Of a stretch of DNA of 64,000 nucleotides, positions 12,058 through 24,189 are shown piece by piece. A program made the position numbers and the translations under genes. Position 1 is the first letter of the stretch. Each line of letters begins with the position of its first letter. This DNA is from Ramazzottius varieornatus (lineage: Eukaryota; Tardigrada; Eutardigrada; Parachela; Ramazzottiidae). Where the stretch lies: assembly GCA_001949185.1 (NCBI GenBank), contig BDGG01000002.1, positions 899,481 to 963,480 on the forward strand, in the 5' to 3' direction. Under the pieces are notes generated by a model, which was given only the letters and a program-made list of their open reading frames with translations, was not told where the DNA came from and ran no database searches.

Positions 12058-13565
12058 ATGGCGAATACGTCTGAGGCTGATTTTCTCCACCATACGGTCG
12101 ACACGGCTTATATGACCGCATGGGCTTTGATAACCGGCATATTTTTAGCCATGGCCGCAATATGCCATGCTTGGAATCTGCTCTGTCTGGTGTTCTTTGC
12201 GTACTGTGGACACCCCACCACCGGTCACGTTCTTCTGGGGGTACTTTTCTTCAACGACCTCCTGTCGTCCACCATCTTCTACCCGGCCATCACCAGCAAC
12301 ATCGCCCAGGGTAACACTGGCTTATGGCATACCCGCTGGTTTTGTCAGCTAATGAGTTTTGGCGGGACCCTGACTGCCTTGTGCTCCAGCAGCTGCACTT
12401 GCCAGATCGCCATTTTCCGCGTCTTCATGGCTATCCACCGACATTGCCCCCCGTACAAGATTGAGAGTCAGAAAAAGCGCTTGGCACTGATTCTGGTGGC
12501 ATGCTCGTATCTGGTCAGCTTGTGTGTCCCTAGCCTGTCGTATATTCCGCCGGACAATCGGGAGATAGACCCTCCCTACGGCTTTTGCGGACTGGAACCC
12601 TACAAGCAGGAAAGAGCCATTCAGTTGATTAAACTGGTAATTTGGGTCTTTGTTCCAACTGTCATCACCTCGGCCTGCTACTGGCATATCCATGGGATAT
12701 TGAAGAAGATGTATGCGGGAAATCAGTTGCGCAGTATGGCTCGTTTGCGATGCCTGCTGATTCGGATTCGTTGGATGGTGGTCCTCAAGATAGTGGCGCA
12801 CTACCCGATCGCACTATTCTATTTGCTGCGCCACGATGAGAGTCCAAGACCGACCGCCAATCTGATCGTTCTCAGTATACACTTTCTTTCCACTGCGTTC
12901 AATTCGGTAAGTTGAATGTGATGAAGAACTACGGTTGACATGCGGCGTTTACATCCTTCAAAATTGATGGCAAAGACGAGGGAACCCAGACAGTAGTCGA
13001 CCTATTGGAAACAAAAAAGTGTCAATGCATAAGATGGCAGGTCGGCAGACGAAACATACAAGAATGCTTCTCAAGAGGCGCACTTTCCATTTTTCATGGT
13101 TTGAGCGTGCGCCACCTGCAAGAACGATTTGGACAACTTGTTTACCGCCCCCAAACTTAGTTCTATGCTTCAAAGTAAACTGTTTTATGGAATACCGCTT
13201 TAGGTGATACTCAGCGCTAAGCCTAAGAGAAGGTTGATCTGACAAATCGGCTCTCAATTTAGATTTTGTATGGTTTTACGGATCCGCTGATGGAACAACC
13301 CTACCGAAATATGGTCGAGCGTCTGATGGCAACATGCCTCGGGCGTATGTGCGACAGGTGGCTGCGCTTCTCGAGTTTGCTGCTTGCAGCCACATCTGAA
13401 CTGATACCCCTCCAAACCTTCAAGAGCATCCAGCCTACGGATTCCGACCCAAGTGAAAGTGAAATATCAGCCTGCCCGATAAATACACGCGACAACTCTT
13501 GCAACTCCGCTTTTACTTTGACAAAAGCCGAAGACGACGAAAGCCTTTCTAACAAGGGAGACTGA
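12058..13565 (+). CDS. orphan seven-transmembrane receptor, paralog 2
   Basis: Two exons, 12058-12906 and 13263-13565, phase 0. The splice site lies at the same place as in paralog 1 (FNS|ILYGFTDPLM), but the intron is longer (356 bases) and holds a foldback motif around 13077-13125. The protein has about 383 residues. Conserved landmarks are HAWNLLCLVFF in segment 1, FFNDLLSSTIFYP in segment 2, WFCQLMSFGG entering segment 3, FRVFMAIHRH after it, DPPYGFCGLEP in the second outer loop and AHYPIALFYLL in segment 6. The cytoplasmic tail is longer than in paralog 1, and Ser/Thr- and Asp-rich. Clearly a tandem duplicate; ligand unknown. Confidence 0.82.
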
Positions 13566-15571
13566 ATTGTGGATCAGATTCACAGTATAAGCTCTGAGCA
13601 AAAATAGGCAGACAAAGTGTTTTCCTTCCGGTTGATCGTACTGTTTAGAAGCTTCTCATGCTGCTGGTGGAATGCTGTTTGGTTAATCGAAAACCAGAGT
13701 TTGTCGTTCAGCTGTCTGCGATCGACAGGGTACTACCGTTTTCCGCCTTTGTTCATCTATCAGATCTTTCAGTATAACTTGCCGGTTTTTCCCATGCCCG
13801 ACTTGAAAATTTTGTTTCTCAAAGTGGACTACTTCTGTAGATAGTTCTGCAACGTTTGCATAAGAATGCAGCCCCGGTACTCTTCTTCCAAATCGGTTTC
13901 TGAATATCACTGTCACTGTGTAAAAACTGAAATGTTGCCGCCAAAACGTTACAAAATTACAAATACAACTTTACAGAACTTCACAGATTTCAATGAACAT
14001 TATGTTTCTTGTAGAATCCTGTGCTTCGAATAACCTACAGAATAGAACATCGCTATTATAAATCAAAAACCACGGGTTTTCAAACGAACTGCTGTAAACT
14101 TCGAAGCAATATTTGAGTGAGAAAATAAGGTGGAAGATGCGACCAGATTTTCCACCGGAAAACTGTCTCCCCGAAATCACGGAGACTCCACTCCCTATTC
14201 CGCTTTGTGTGTTCAAACCTTACATGTGGGTTGTCTACTGACGCCATCGTCGATAGCTTTCAAAGGGCCAAGAAGTAGAAAAAGGCTAAACCCTTTCTAC
14301 CTCACTAAAGTGGCGCAGTGCCCATGTTGGTTTTTTGGGTGGGGATTTTAAACTTTGTATTCTGAAAATTGACTAAATCGAACTCAACAATCTTTTGACT
14401 GGTGCTTTGAGTTACGGTTTTAGCGCTTTCGACACGTCAAATTATTTCTTGCGTCAGGCTTACGAACAGTAAGAAATTATATTTAGAAAGAATAACGATC
14501 GAAAACTTCTTCCGGATTCTTCTGCCTTAAGTTTCTCTCCTCACCGTCATCGTAAAGATATTGACTCTGTCTCGAAAAAGAAAGAGGTCTCACTGATAGT
14601 GGAAGACGGTATCAAGCAGCGAAGATCTCAACAGCAAAGTCAGAAAAAGAAATCCGAAACTCATTTGCCAAGAAACGATAAGTCATACTGAAGAACCTGA
14701 TAAGTATGATTTTTGCTGGGACAAGTTAAAGACGCTATCGAAGCCTAAACGTTGTCCAGAAGTGTCTGGTAGGCCGTATACGTAGACTGTCTGATTAAAT
14801 ATTGCGTATGTTTCACCTGCACGTCATGTGAGTTGTCCAACGTCCGAGGTCCAGATGCATGCGCCGGTATTGCATGGCTAAATATCAAGAAACTGAGAAA
14901 AATGCTGTAGTAGAAAGGAAACGGTTCCATGTTGTCTGGTGAGCAAAGAGTAATCTGGAGCGAAAGAGATACGTAGCTCTACTTTCACTTGAAGAAGCGA
15001 CGGTTCTCCGCGGCAAAATGAAACCGAGTTAGACGTCACGCTCCGTCGGAGGAAAGTAGAGCAAAAGATGAGCAAGCGGTGTCGAGGACCGGTAGATCGC
15101 TGTCAAAATAAAACGGCCAACGAACGCGGAACATCTTCAAATCTGCCGCCTTTCAATACAGTGACCATCAATTATGCCGACTAGATTACATAACTCACAG
15201 CGTCCATCTTGTGACAGCTGCAGCGGCCAGTAAACGTTTGATTAGAATATGACAGTCAGTTCGTTAGCGTTCTTCTTTGCCTTCACGATGTAGATTGTCT
15301 TTTTCCGGGTCTTGGCAGCGCTTAGGCGGCTTGACCCACTGCGCGTGCTGCAGCAAAACGCTGACGATTTATCATGCCTCATCATAAGACTAGGTAGCGC
15401 TTATTGTCATCATTTGTTCCCTATGGCCAAAATGCACTTCAAGATTCAGATGCTATAAGAGTCTGGCCGCGTTGCCGAGAAGAGTCGTCGTCGTTGCTTC
15501 CTTCTCACCTTCTCTTGGAACTTTCCTCTCTTCCGACCGGTGGTCTGCAGTTTGCCGTGCAAACCACCATC
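13566..15571. other. intergenic, no gene seen
   Basis: About 2 kb without a supportable gene on either strand. Open frames are short, and none shows domain motifs or splice continuity. Confidence 0.4.
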
Positions 15572-16237
15572 ATGAGGACCTTGTGGATATTATGCACAGC
15601 GATGGGTATCGCTCTCTCTTCAGGTATATGCAGCTGTCACATTTCTTTCAGAAATCCAATTCTTGAGTATGATATTCAAAAAAATTAACCGGAATGTTCT
15701 TCTCCAGTGTATGCTCAGAGCAGCTACGATAGCAGCACCAGCAGCTACAGCTCGGCCACCAGCAGCAGCTACAGCAGCAACTCCAACAGTTACAGCAATA
15801 ACAACGACAATAACAACAATGGATACAGCAACCCGACCGCCAACTCTGGTTACGGAGGATCTTCCGGCGGTGGCGGATACGGAAGTGGTGGTGGAGGGCA
15901 TGGTGTCGGCGGCGGCATCGGCGGCGGCATCGGCGGTGGCATCGGCGATCTTTTTAGCTTCCCCTTCGGTTACTCCAGCGGTTACGGATACGGTTACAGA
16001 AGGTACATCCCCGTCCCCTGGTGGATCTGGTATCCCAGCAGCTTCGGCTTCAACAGAGGCTTCGGATTCGGTGTCAACGGCGGCTTCGGGGGAGGCGGCC
16101 TCGGAGGCGGAGGATTCGGCGGTGGTGGACTTGGTGGTGGCGGATATGGAGGTGGCGGCTATGGAGGAGGTGGCTATGGAGGAGGTGGCTATGGAGGAGG
16201 TGGCTATGGAGGTGGCCCAGGAGGATACGGTGGTTAG
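15572..16237 (+). CDS. secreted glycine-rich protein A
   Basis: Two exons, 15572-15623 and 15708-16237 (phase 1), 193 residues. The N-terminus MRTLWILCTAMGIALSSVYA is a clear signal peptide. A Ser/Tyr/Asn-rich low-complexity stretch follows, then glycine repeats. A central conserved block, SSGYGYGYRRYIPVPWWIWY, precedes a long tail of GGGGYGG-type repeats. The same architecture and core recur in the gene at 34235-35125. Secreted Gly/Tyr-rich proteins are typically structural (cuticle, silk, shell or mucus), but no known family was recognised, so the role here is inference. The repetitive 3' half has strong open frames on other strands that are artefacts. Confidence 0.85.
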
Positions 16238-16809
16238 TAGCGCCACAATAGACGTAATTATCTGCCCCGCAGGATGCTCAGGTATTTTCCAGTTTGACCA
16301 GACGGGCCTGTGTTTCTTCCAGGTGGCGGATATTAAGCTGGCCGAGTTTCTCTCTCAACATCTATGCAAGGTGTTGCTCGATGGCTGGTCCATTTTTCGA
16401 GTCTACACTTTGGTCTCTATTGTTCCTACTTTTCCGTCTCTTCTTCTGTTCTCTGCTACCTGTTATGCCATACATCGGTACAACTTCCCGACTCTTTCCA
16501 GATCGGCGTGTTTCATCCCAGCATTTTTATGCGTGCGTTCCCTTCCAGCCCAAGTGGTTTTATGAGCAAGAAGTCCAGTAAAACTCGAATTCAAAAAATT
16601 TCCACAGTAAAATGGATTTGTTTTTATCGATGGCGCAATTCCGACAAGGTTACTACAGCATACTACGCAGTTGCACTTTCCGACTACAGCATGCCGATCA
16701 GAGCAGTTCGCTGATCATGGCTCCTCGGATTCGGCTCTCCATCGCGGTCTTTGGGGTTTCGCCCGGAGCTGCAAAACCATACTCCTAAAGCCAACAGGAA
16801 GAAGACAAA
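16238..16809. other. 3' flank, no gene seen
   Basis: Downstream of the glycine-rich gene. Nothing supportable was seen before the foldback repeat at 16810. Confidence 0.4.
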
Positions 16810-17072
16810 TACAGTCCTACCTGTGAGATGTGACAATTTGCTTCTTCTGCAACCGAACAGCGTTTCTGCACGAGACTGCTGGCCATGCACTGCGCAGCAT
16901 CATCAGCTGATCGACGTCCGGTTATGGCTTGACTTGATCAAGTAATCAAACGCGTGTCTGATCAGCTGATCGGTCTCATGCGAACAGCATAGCGAGCAGC
17001 CCCGTGGACACACGTACCGTCCGGAACTGGAATCGGGCGTTTGAACTGTCACATCTCACAGGAAGGACTGTA
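16810..17072. repeat. MITE with TACAGTCC termini
   Basis: The ends are near-perfect inverted repeats of about 28 bases: TACAGTCCTACCTGTGAGAT at left, its complement ending GGACTGTA at right. The 263-base unit starts and ends in TA, as expected of Tc1/mariner-type non-autonomous elements. The inside is self-complementary around GATCAGCTGATC. Confidence 0.75.
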
Positions 17073-17086
17073 GATCAGTATACTGC

Positions 17087-17587
17087 CTAATGAGACCAAA
17101 TGGTACCTGCGCATTGATATTCGACCACCAATGGACGCCGAGTCTTGCAGGTGGGATCGTTGAATCCCAGGAGGACATCATCGCTGGCTTTGATGAGACA
17201 AGTCGACTTGTTCTTGCACAGACTGCGGATGGTGTTGCGAATGCTGCTGTTCGAGTTGCAGGGAGTGGCTTCTCCAATGCTATCGGAGGACGAGCTGTTG
17301 CTTTTGGGTGATTGATTTCTATACATAGCTTCCACAACGGCCACCACTTTTCCGGGTTGCGTACAGCGGATCGTCTGACTCTGGCCGTCCTTGATGGTTA
17401 CTTTGGTATTGGTCCCGCGGTTACTGCCTTTATCCAAGGGAACCCCAATGACGACGCAAGCCAGTGCAACCTACAGATCAAAATGTTCAGACAGCAGGCC
17501 GTACAGTTACCCCTCCGAAACCTATTTCACAGTCAGACGAACAAAAGTCCGACTTACCACCAAGAAAACAGTCAAAGTCGATGCCAT
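17087..17587 (-). CDS. secreted SUEL-type lectin-like protein 1
   Basis: Two exons on the minus strand, 17587-17558 and 17470-17087, phase 0, about 137 residues. Splicing joins MASTLTVFLV to VALACVVIGVP, making a typical signal peptide, which supports the intron. The mature part has the spacing of a galactose/rhamnose-binding (SUEL) lectin domain: IRCTQPGKVVAVVEAMYRN, a Cys-rich middle (TPCNSN, SLCKNKSTCLI) and the closing FNDPTCKTRRPLVVEYQC. It is probably exported and binds glycans or other extracellular ligands. A donor-like AG|GTACC at 17107 could lead to a further 3' exon, in which case the last few residues would differ. Confidence 0.7.
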
Positions 17588-19767
17588 GTTGCTTCAGCGG
17601 ACTGTCCACAAAGACTTCAGATAACGTTATGTTGAAATGAAGCGCGACAACTTGTGTCGGTTCGCGGATTTCTTCTTTCTGAAACAGGAAGTTTTTGTAT
17701 ACTTGACGGAGCTAGGAAGCCGGAGGCGGGTGATCCATCCACATTACCAGCTTACGCAATCGTGTGACCACAACACCGAACCGGTCTTTCTGCTATTTCC
17801 TATCTGGACCGGTTAACTTCACCACGCTCGTTCTCCAAGAAAATCCTGTTGCCTGCCCCCGCATTTAGACCTTTCCGTCTGCGATGCACAACCTGTTGTC
17901 ACTTGTCCTAGCTAGGACGATGACACTTCGCTAGAGTAACGGCGAATTGAGCAGTCCGTCCCTTTCAGCCTATGCATAGTCAATTACCCCTCGCAGCACG
18001 AAGCTGGCATGTTGACGAGCGTAGCCGAGACGCTAATCCATTCAGAGCGGAGACCATGATCCGGAAGAGTCTTGAGCTCCCACGGTGTTACTCCCAACAC
18101 TGCAGACGAAGTGACGAGTGACGAAAATATAAAGCATGCAGTTAATTAAACGCTTATCCGCCAGACGAACGACGACCCACCTTGCAACAAAGGTGTTTAG
18201 CGCGGTGGGCAACGTGGTCCCTCAATCACTAAGACAGCTGCACGATGCCAGAAGGAGAATTGGCTCGTCAAGCGAAAGTTCTAGTGGAGTTCTAACTCTG
18301 AAAGCGCCTTTCTATGTCCGATATGCTGATTTCCTCTTGTGACCAGCTGCATGATATGTTTTTATGCTTGAATAATGATCTCCGCTGCCTTCCGGTCATA
18401 GAGATACCGGTTCGTCGCGAAAACCATTGATGTCTGTGGAATGTCTGAAACATATCCAGCCTGGCGAAGCGTGACGTATTCAAAGGAAGAGTTGGGCAGC
18501 GTCATGTTTGGCCACAAAGGAATGAAGCTTTTTGGGCCGGATTTGGAGTGAAAAGTGGGACCTTTGACTGACGCACGTAAAGATTACGGACCAGGCCCTT
18601 TCGCTACGGCGGCACGGGCAGGTGATTCTTGTTCTTGCTTCAAGTAAAAGCCAACATCGAAGGCTGGACTGCTGTACGTACGTGCCGGATATTGGGCCGA
18701 AGAGCTGAAACTTTCCATATTTATTATAGCAGTCAGATCTCCACTTTACCGGAGCACGCACACCTTCAACAGTTCAAGCTAGTCGAAGGCTTCACCGAGA
18801 GAAAGTCGATAGCAGCTTTGAAGTGTCAGAGATCAGCTGACCAGCTGATGGCCACTGTCCATGACAATTTTCCACTGATGTGCTGCTAAACTTCGTGTTG
18901 CTGGAGAGTAAGACGCATGATCGAGTCCTTTATTGACTTCGTCCACGCGCAATAGGGGCTGATTTTAGCAATGACGGAAACCTTAATTACTGTGAATTTG
19001 GCTAAACTCCCAAATCAGTCAATCTACCACCCAAGTAGCTTCTGGTTCGAGACACAACAGTATCACACGTCGATTGATTCAGCGTTTGTCCTGTCTCGCG
19101 GTCCGAAAAAGCACCATTTTTAGGTTCGATACAATGATCTCCAGCTCACGAGTCATCGCCACGCCATTTTTATGGACTCGCGTCGCAGTTATTGCGCGTT
19201 TTGGCCCACCATGCTCAGATAGAAACGAGGTTTGGCAGCATTACGCTGCAAATTTCTACGGTTGAATTTTACCATGTTACATCATTTGTCCGATTTCTGT
19301 TTCTAACTTCCATTCAAATTGTTAATTTGCCGTCTTTTCCGCCTGGCCCCTAATTTTTACTGGCCCATAACATCTCCAACATCCGTATCCCCATTGCGAT
19401 ATAAAACAATGTCCCAACAATTGAACGCCGACGGGGCGTCAACTGGTTGTCTCAATCCATACAACCAGGGTACACAGCGGGCTCTGGTCACTGAGTTCCG
19501 GTTTTGCCGTGCAAACCGTGCCTGCGACAATAATTCCACATACACATTCAGGCAACTGAGCGAGCGAGTCGCAAAACGAGCTGGATGGTTCAATGTTCAG
19601 TCTCAGGATCTGGTGGGCCACTTTACTTGTCTGCATCCCCGATATCGGCTGACTTCTTACTGAAGGATAGTTCTGTCCGGCTAGCCGGGTTCACAGTATT
19701 CAAGGTGGACTTCCACTTCTCGGTTCTTCACGCAAACTCCTCCCTAAACCTCACCTACTTCGGCAAT
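17588..19767. other. intergenic, no gene seen
   Basis: About 2.2 kb with no supportable gene. About 19300-19370 (TCCGCCTGGCCC...TTTTTACTGGCCCA) resembles 47490-47559 and is a dispersed repeat fragment. Confidence 0.4.
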
Positions 19768-21275
19768 ATGAGCAATCATTGGCCTTCCTACTGGAGTCTC
19801 CGAACGATTTACACTGCCGTGAGCAAGGTCATCTTGTTGGTGCTTAACTCCTTTATCGTCCACCTCTTCTTCCGGCACCTCTCTGTTCGGACGTCGTTCA
19901 AAGTCTAGGTTGAGCACTCATGCGCCGCTGACTAAGCTGCAGAAGCTTTTCGGGTGACGCTTTTTCGTTCCATAGGGTCTGGAAACCAACAGTCTGGAAA
20001 CCAGAGGGTCAAAACTGTCCCAAAGTGGTGGAGTTTTCAAATCTTCGGACGGTCGTTTGACCCTCTCCGCCAAGAAATTCTTGCTTTGTCTCGAGAAAGA
20101 TGTTCAGTTTGTCCCAAATAAGCTGGAAAGTCCTGTACAGTCTACCGCAACCAGGTGTCAAATCAAACGGTCAAACTATCGATCGGGAACTGAGACAAAA
20201 TTGCATTGCGTTGGTGTGAAAAACCGCCACCAGCTCGTGATCTCATCAAGATTTGAACTCATCAAGATTTGAAATCCACAAATTTCGAAAACTAGGTGAT
20301 TGGTTAAACCTGATTCCGCCTTTCAGATCCGGTCAACCCCACAGTACCACAAGGGGCCCGGAGCACCTGGCGCCCCGAGTGTTGAACAATTTAAATTTGA
20401 TTCGTGGTGGTGACACGACACCAGTTCTAGGGAGCCTCAACTTTGCTTCGTGTTCCTCCCAATACCGTCGCGAAACGGACATTTGATAAGCAACCAAAAG
20501 CACTGTAATCGACGACTTACGTTAAGTTTACCTCAACGGACTTGAGCGCAGTGGACAACCTGACTGATGGCTCCTCAATCAACTAGAGCAAAAGCAAAAT
20601 GCTGAAGCGAAAAAGTGGCCGGGACGAAACTAACATGCAGTGCATTTTTAACTTTCGAAAGCGACTTCTTGCTTCCAGCACTGTACTGAAATACTTGAGG
20701 AATGTCACGCATCTCTACGTCGTGATACGCCGAACATACTGTATTCCCTCGATGGTTTCGCGAATCACGTGACGGTCGACGTAAGTATTACCCGGCGGGG
20801 ATGGAAAATGCCTGTGTCTTCAATCAACGTTTACTCGCCAATCAAGTTGCGTGATGGGCGACAATCAGACAATCAGTGATGTCAGTGCGGGTGTAGTTTA
20901 CTGGCGCAATGACGTACTATAATTTGCGAAACCATCGAGGGAATACAGTATGCGGGTATGCTACGCACACAGCACATGAACTTGTTGAGAAATGAGATGA
21001 AGTTCAAGAAGCATCAGGACTCGTTTTGGGGTCGTCTTCGAGGCCGGGGCGGAGGACAGTTTCTGACCATGTCCTTGCTGACTGTCAACGTTGCGGTCTC
21101 GATGTTGCCTATGCACATTTTCTTCCTGCTGCAAATGTTTGGCGCAGATCCACCCGGCATGTTTGCCATTGTTTCCATTCCTTTCTCGCTTTCCTACATC
21201 ATGGATCCGGTCATTTTCCTCTTGACACTAAAAACAATGCGTGATGCTTTCAACCAGTCTTTGAAGGTGTGTTGA
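19768..21275 (+). pseudogene. broken rhodopsin-like GPCR with MITE in coding sequence
   Basis: Receptor fragments lie in order. At 19768-19902 is an N-terminus with transmembrane segment 1 (AVSKVILLVLNSFIVHLFF, then RHLSVRTSFKV and a stop). Near 20674-20736 is the start of the third inner loop (YLRNVTHLYVVIRRT). At 20951-21275 are the rest of that loop and segments 6 and 7 (FLTMSLLTVNVAVSMLPMHI, SLSYIMDPVIFLLTLKTM). The IMDPVIFLL motif corresponds to NPxxY and SMLPMH to CWxP. Segments 2-5 are missing, and a 210-base MITE interrupts the third-loop region. No continuous product is possible, so this is a pseudogene. It is not closely similar to the receptors at 10-13.6 kb. Confidence 0.65.
20735..20952. 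mobile_element. MITE inserted at TA inside the GPCR pseudogene
   Basis: The body is 20739-20948, starting CTGTATTCCCTCGATGGTTT and ending in its reverse complement, and is flanked by TA on both sides (20737-20738 and 20949-20950). The inverted repeats are about 26-30 bases. The TA duplication and palindromic ends fit a Tc1/mariner-derived non-autonomous element. Confidence 0.82.
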
Positions 21276-22272
21276 CTGAGCAGCGAAGAACCCGGCAGGG
21301 TTTTTGCGCCATCTTGTTAAGGCACGAGGACAACGGAGTTGTCCATTCATATATCCCCCACAGTTCTCATCCTGCGTCTATCAGATTTTACTAACTCTCA
21401 ATCTATCTGATAGAAAAATACTGCTACCTTCTTCCCACAGTGCATATAAGCGCAGCGGACGCAAGAGAAAAAGTCGAAATGGCCGAGAAACACTCGCTGG
21501 GAAGAATGAATGACAGGCATGTCGAAAAATCTGTTCCTTTTAGACATTCCTGCGTGAATTTTCAGAGCAGACAACTTCGCTATCTTCACCTTGTAGCTAC
21601 AACAGAAGCGCATGGTGTGTCTTTTGGTCTGTGAACAATATACTGTACCGAAATGTTGTGTTGCTCTTAATACGGTATCATGTCCTTTTATCGCTGTCTC
21701 TCAAATCTGACGTGCATGTGCTTATCTTGAATTATTTCCATTCCTTGAATATTCTCAATGAAACTGTTTGCGGATGTACAGTAACAACGGGTGTGTAATA
21801 GATGCAGACGATACTGAAACTTGATGACTGGTTGCCAGTGCTTTGCGGATACTGATCGAGGTGCCGGTTCACGACAGAAAATCCGATGTCTGCGGAGTTT
21901 TGGCATATAAAGAGGTGTACAGTAGTTTTGTCACCTCCAAACCAGAAGTCGTACGGCGAGCTATGACATCATCCAATAAACCGTGACCCACTTCCGCTAC
22001 GTAACACTACAAGGCATTATGGAGAAGATTATTTGAGAAAGGAAGCAGAACTTTTCTTCGGGTTCGCGATACTGTCTTGCCAACGCGACGAGGAGCTGCA
22101 GTACCAGGTGTGATTTGACGGAGCTCGAAAATCGGTTATCCGTGGAACCCGTCGTAAAAGATGTTGATGAAAGCCTTGTGTGGAACAGTGGTACCGACCG
22201 ACTTGGCTGTAAGAAAGAAGAAGCATGGTATGGCATTAACAATCAACCATCCATCTACAGTCTAATACTCGT
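21276..22272. other. intergenic, no gene seen
   Basis: Downstream of the GPCR pseudogene. An open stretch at 21440-21634 after an acceptor-like CCCACAG could be a leftover 3' exon of the receptor, but its frame does not join cleanly. Confidence 0.35.
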
Positions 22273-22797
22273 TCACATGAACAGCGAACGGTAAAACAGT
22301 GCATCGAGGCAAAACGTCAACTCACATCGGGAAGCGCAGCTGTAGTCAACGATGAGAGATCTTCCGGCACAACTTGCCCTGTCAGCATTCCCGGATGGGG
22401 TGTCATTGGCATTGAGGTTGCAAGAGCCACTGCCGTCGCACTCAAGGCCCACGGTTGGAGTAATGTCTGTCTCCGGGCAGGTGGCGCTTTTCTGGTTGGC
22501 TCCACTTGCAGTATACCGAGCACGCTGTATTTTTAGCTTGCTTCCCAAAATTTCACAGGACAGCGTTTTGGCTTCACCAGCACGTATCTCCAAAGTGGTG
22601 GAGGGATTTAGCTGAGACACGGTGGCGCGGTCGGCCGCAACGCCGATGGAGCTGGTGGTGAGGATGGTCTCGGTGGTGCTAGTTTTCGGTCTTGCTGTTC
22701 GCTGGCCATCGCTGGAAGAAATGAGTGCGAAAACTAACAGAGTATATAGACCAGAAAACCGACGAGATGGAGTACTAGTGAGCGAATCCGGATGCAT
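22273..22797 (-). CDS. secreted SUEL-type lectin-like protein 2
   Basis: One open exon on the minus strand, 174 residues as read. The N-terminus has a hydrophobic core (LYTLLVFALISSSDG) forming a signal peptide, then a Thr/Ser-rich linker. A SUEL-like lectin domain follows: LSCEILGSKLKIQRARY, ATCPETD, LECDGSGSCNLNAND, DRASCAGRSLIVDYSC. The layout parallels the protein at 17087-17587, so the two are probably paralogs. A donor-like GAT|GTGAGT at 22326 suggests the real gene may splice to an unlocated 3' exon just after the domain. Role inferred: secreted carbohydrate-binding protein. Confidence 0.6.
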   Translation of the reverse strand: MHPDSLTSTPSRRFSGLYTLLVFALISSSDGQRTARPKTSTTETILTTSSIGVAADRATVSQLNPSTTLEIRAGEAKTLSCEILGSKLKIQRARYTASGANQKSATCPETDITPTVGLECDGSGSCNLNANDTPSGNADRASCAGRSLIVDYSCASRCELTFCLDALFYRSLFM

Positions 22798-24189
22798 TTT
22801 TATGCGAATTATTCACACTGAGGTTGTGTGACAAAATTGGGTCATGCGACCAGAAACTTTGCCAATCATACTGAATCCGAACAAAAAACTTCTGTTCTGG
22901 CTTTTGGCAGTTGCTTTTTCCGCATTCCTGGGTACTAGAGTTTGCCACAGGGCAAATAACATGAGTTGTCTGTTTCACTGCAAAAAAGCCGAATTTTCGC
23001 TTACCGTTGCTACAGCTGTGGTTACTGTAAATCAGGCTTCGGTGTGGCAAACAGCAGAAAATTTCGGAGCGAAAATGTTGCGCAACTTCTGTCATACTGC
23101 ATTCCACGAGGCATAGGCTAGAAGCCCGCTGGGTCTACGACAGAAGCTAAAGAATACGAACAGTATAATATCTCGAGAAAGTCTGGATAAAAGCTAGTAT
23201 CGAAGAGTCACTGGTTCTTCGATAGACAATTGTGTTATAGTGTGTTGTGTTTTTGGGTTTGTTCTTCCACACCGAAACTACTCTTTTTTGGTGCGAAAGC
23301 CACACCACTTTTTTCTGTGTGGTGTGAATCGGATACTACTCCTTTGGTGCATCACACTACACCAAACCGAAAAAGCGAAATGTGCGTGTGGTAACCACTA
23401 GGAGGCAAAATCTAGCGTGACAAAGATGTACAAGTGGAAACGGAATGCCGTTAATGTACGCGCCGAAGCAAAACCCGATTTCAGCATGCATAATTCTACT
23501 GGTCCTGCAGGCTGTCCATGCATGTTTGGCTGATAGAGCGCACCATGATTTGCCCTGGCCCATGATCATTCTGTGATGTGGCGCCAAACGTTTTTCGGTT
23601 TTGTGTGATGAATACATCACACCACGTAGTGTGCTCGGACACCGGTATCGAAAATTCGGTGTGAAACGGACACCAATTTTTTCGGTTTGGTGTTTTCCGC
23701 ACCCCGAAACCATAAACTGTCGATTTTTTGGTGTGGTGTGGTATGTCTGTGGACAAGGACAACCCTCGTGGCATAACTGACCTTTGCACGAATGTCAGAA
23801 GTAATCACTGTTTCAGCTATGTAAGGGACGCTACAGATGATCGCATTAAATCACACTCGCTAACAAGACTTATATTAATTATTAATTATATTAAGGTTTT
23901 TTATTAGTTATATCATTACATTATTAATTATGTTAAGGTTTTTGAACAATGTGTTGTCATTGAAGAGCTTGAACAGGGAGGATCCAGTTTGAATGAGAAT
24001 AGGAACACGAGAATGAGAAGAAACCTCTCCAGATACCAGAACCATGCCAGCCTGATACACCTGCGCTGGCCGGGCTCGGAACCATCCATCGGCCATGGAG
24101 ATATCCACCAGGCCTCTACGTTAAAAAATGCTGAACAGACCTGGGGGATACTAAGTGCTCGGTGTGTTTCTCGGTGTAACATTTGCGTA
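22798..24189. other. intergenic with GGTGTGG-rich repeat
   Basis: No gene recognised. The stretch 23230-23750 is dominated by the words ACACCAAACCGAAAAA and GGTGTGGTGTG in both orientations (for example about 23359 and, inverted, about 23677) and is probably a decayed repeat. Confidence 0.4.
23230..23750. repeat. composite repeat of CACCAAACCGAAAA words
   Basis: Multiple direct and inverted copies of a roughly 15-base word (ACACCAAACCGAAAAA and relatives) over about 520 bases. No defined ends and no coding frame. Confidence 0.45.

Noticed and set aside
15620-16246. Long minus-strand and alternative-frame open frames over the glycine-rich genes (also 34856-35269)
   Set aside because: They are by-products of GGN-repeat codons: Ala/Thr/Val-rich low complexity with no signal peptide or splice logic. 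The plus-strand frames carry the signal peptides and conserved core.
22844-23116. Plus-strand frame beginning MRPETLPIILNPNKKLLFWL with a hydrophobic N-terminus
   Set aside because: It looks like a signal peptide but no domain follows and composition is not coding-like; it abuts the 5' end of the minus-strand lectin gene.
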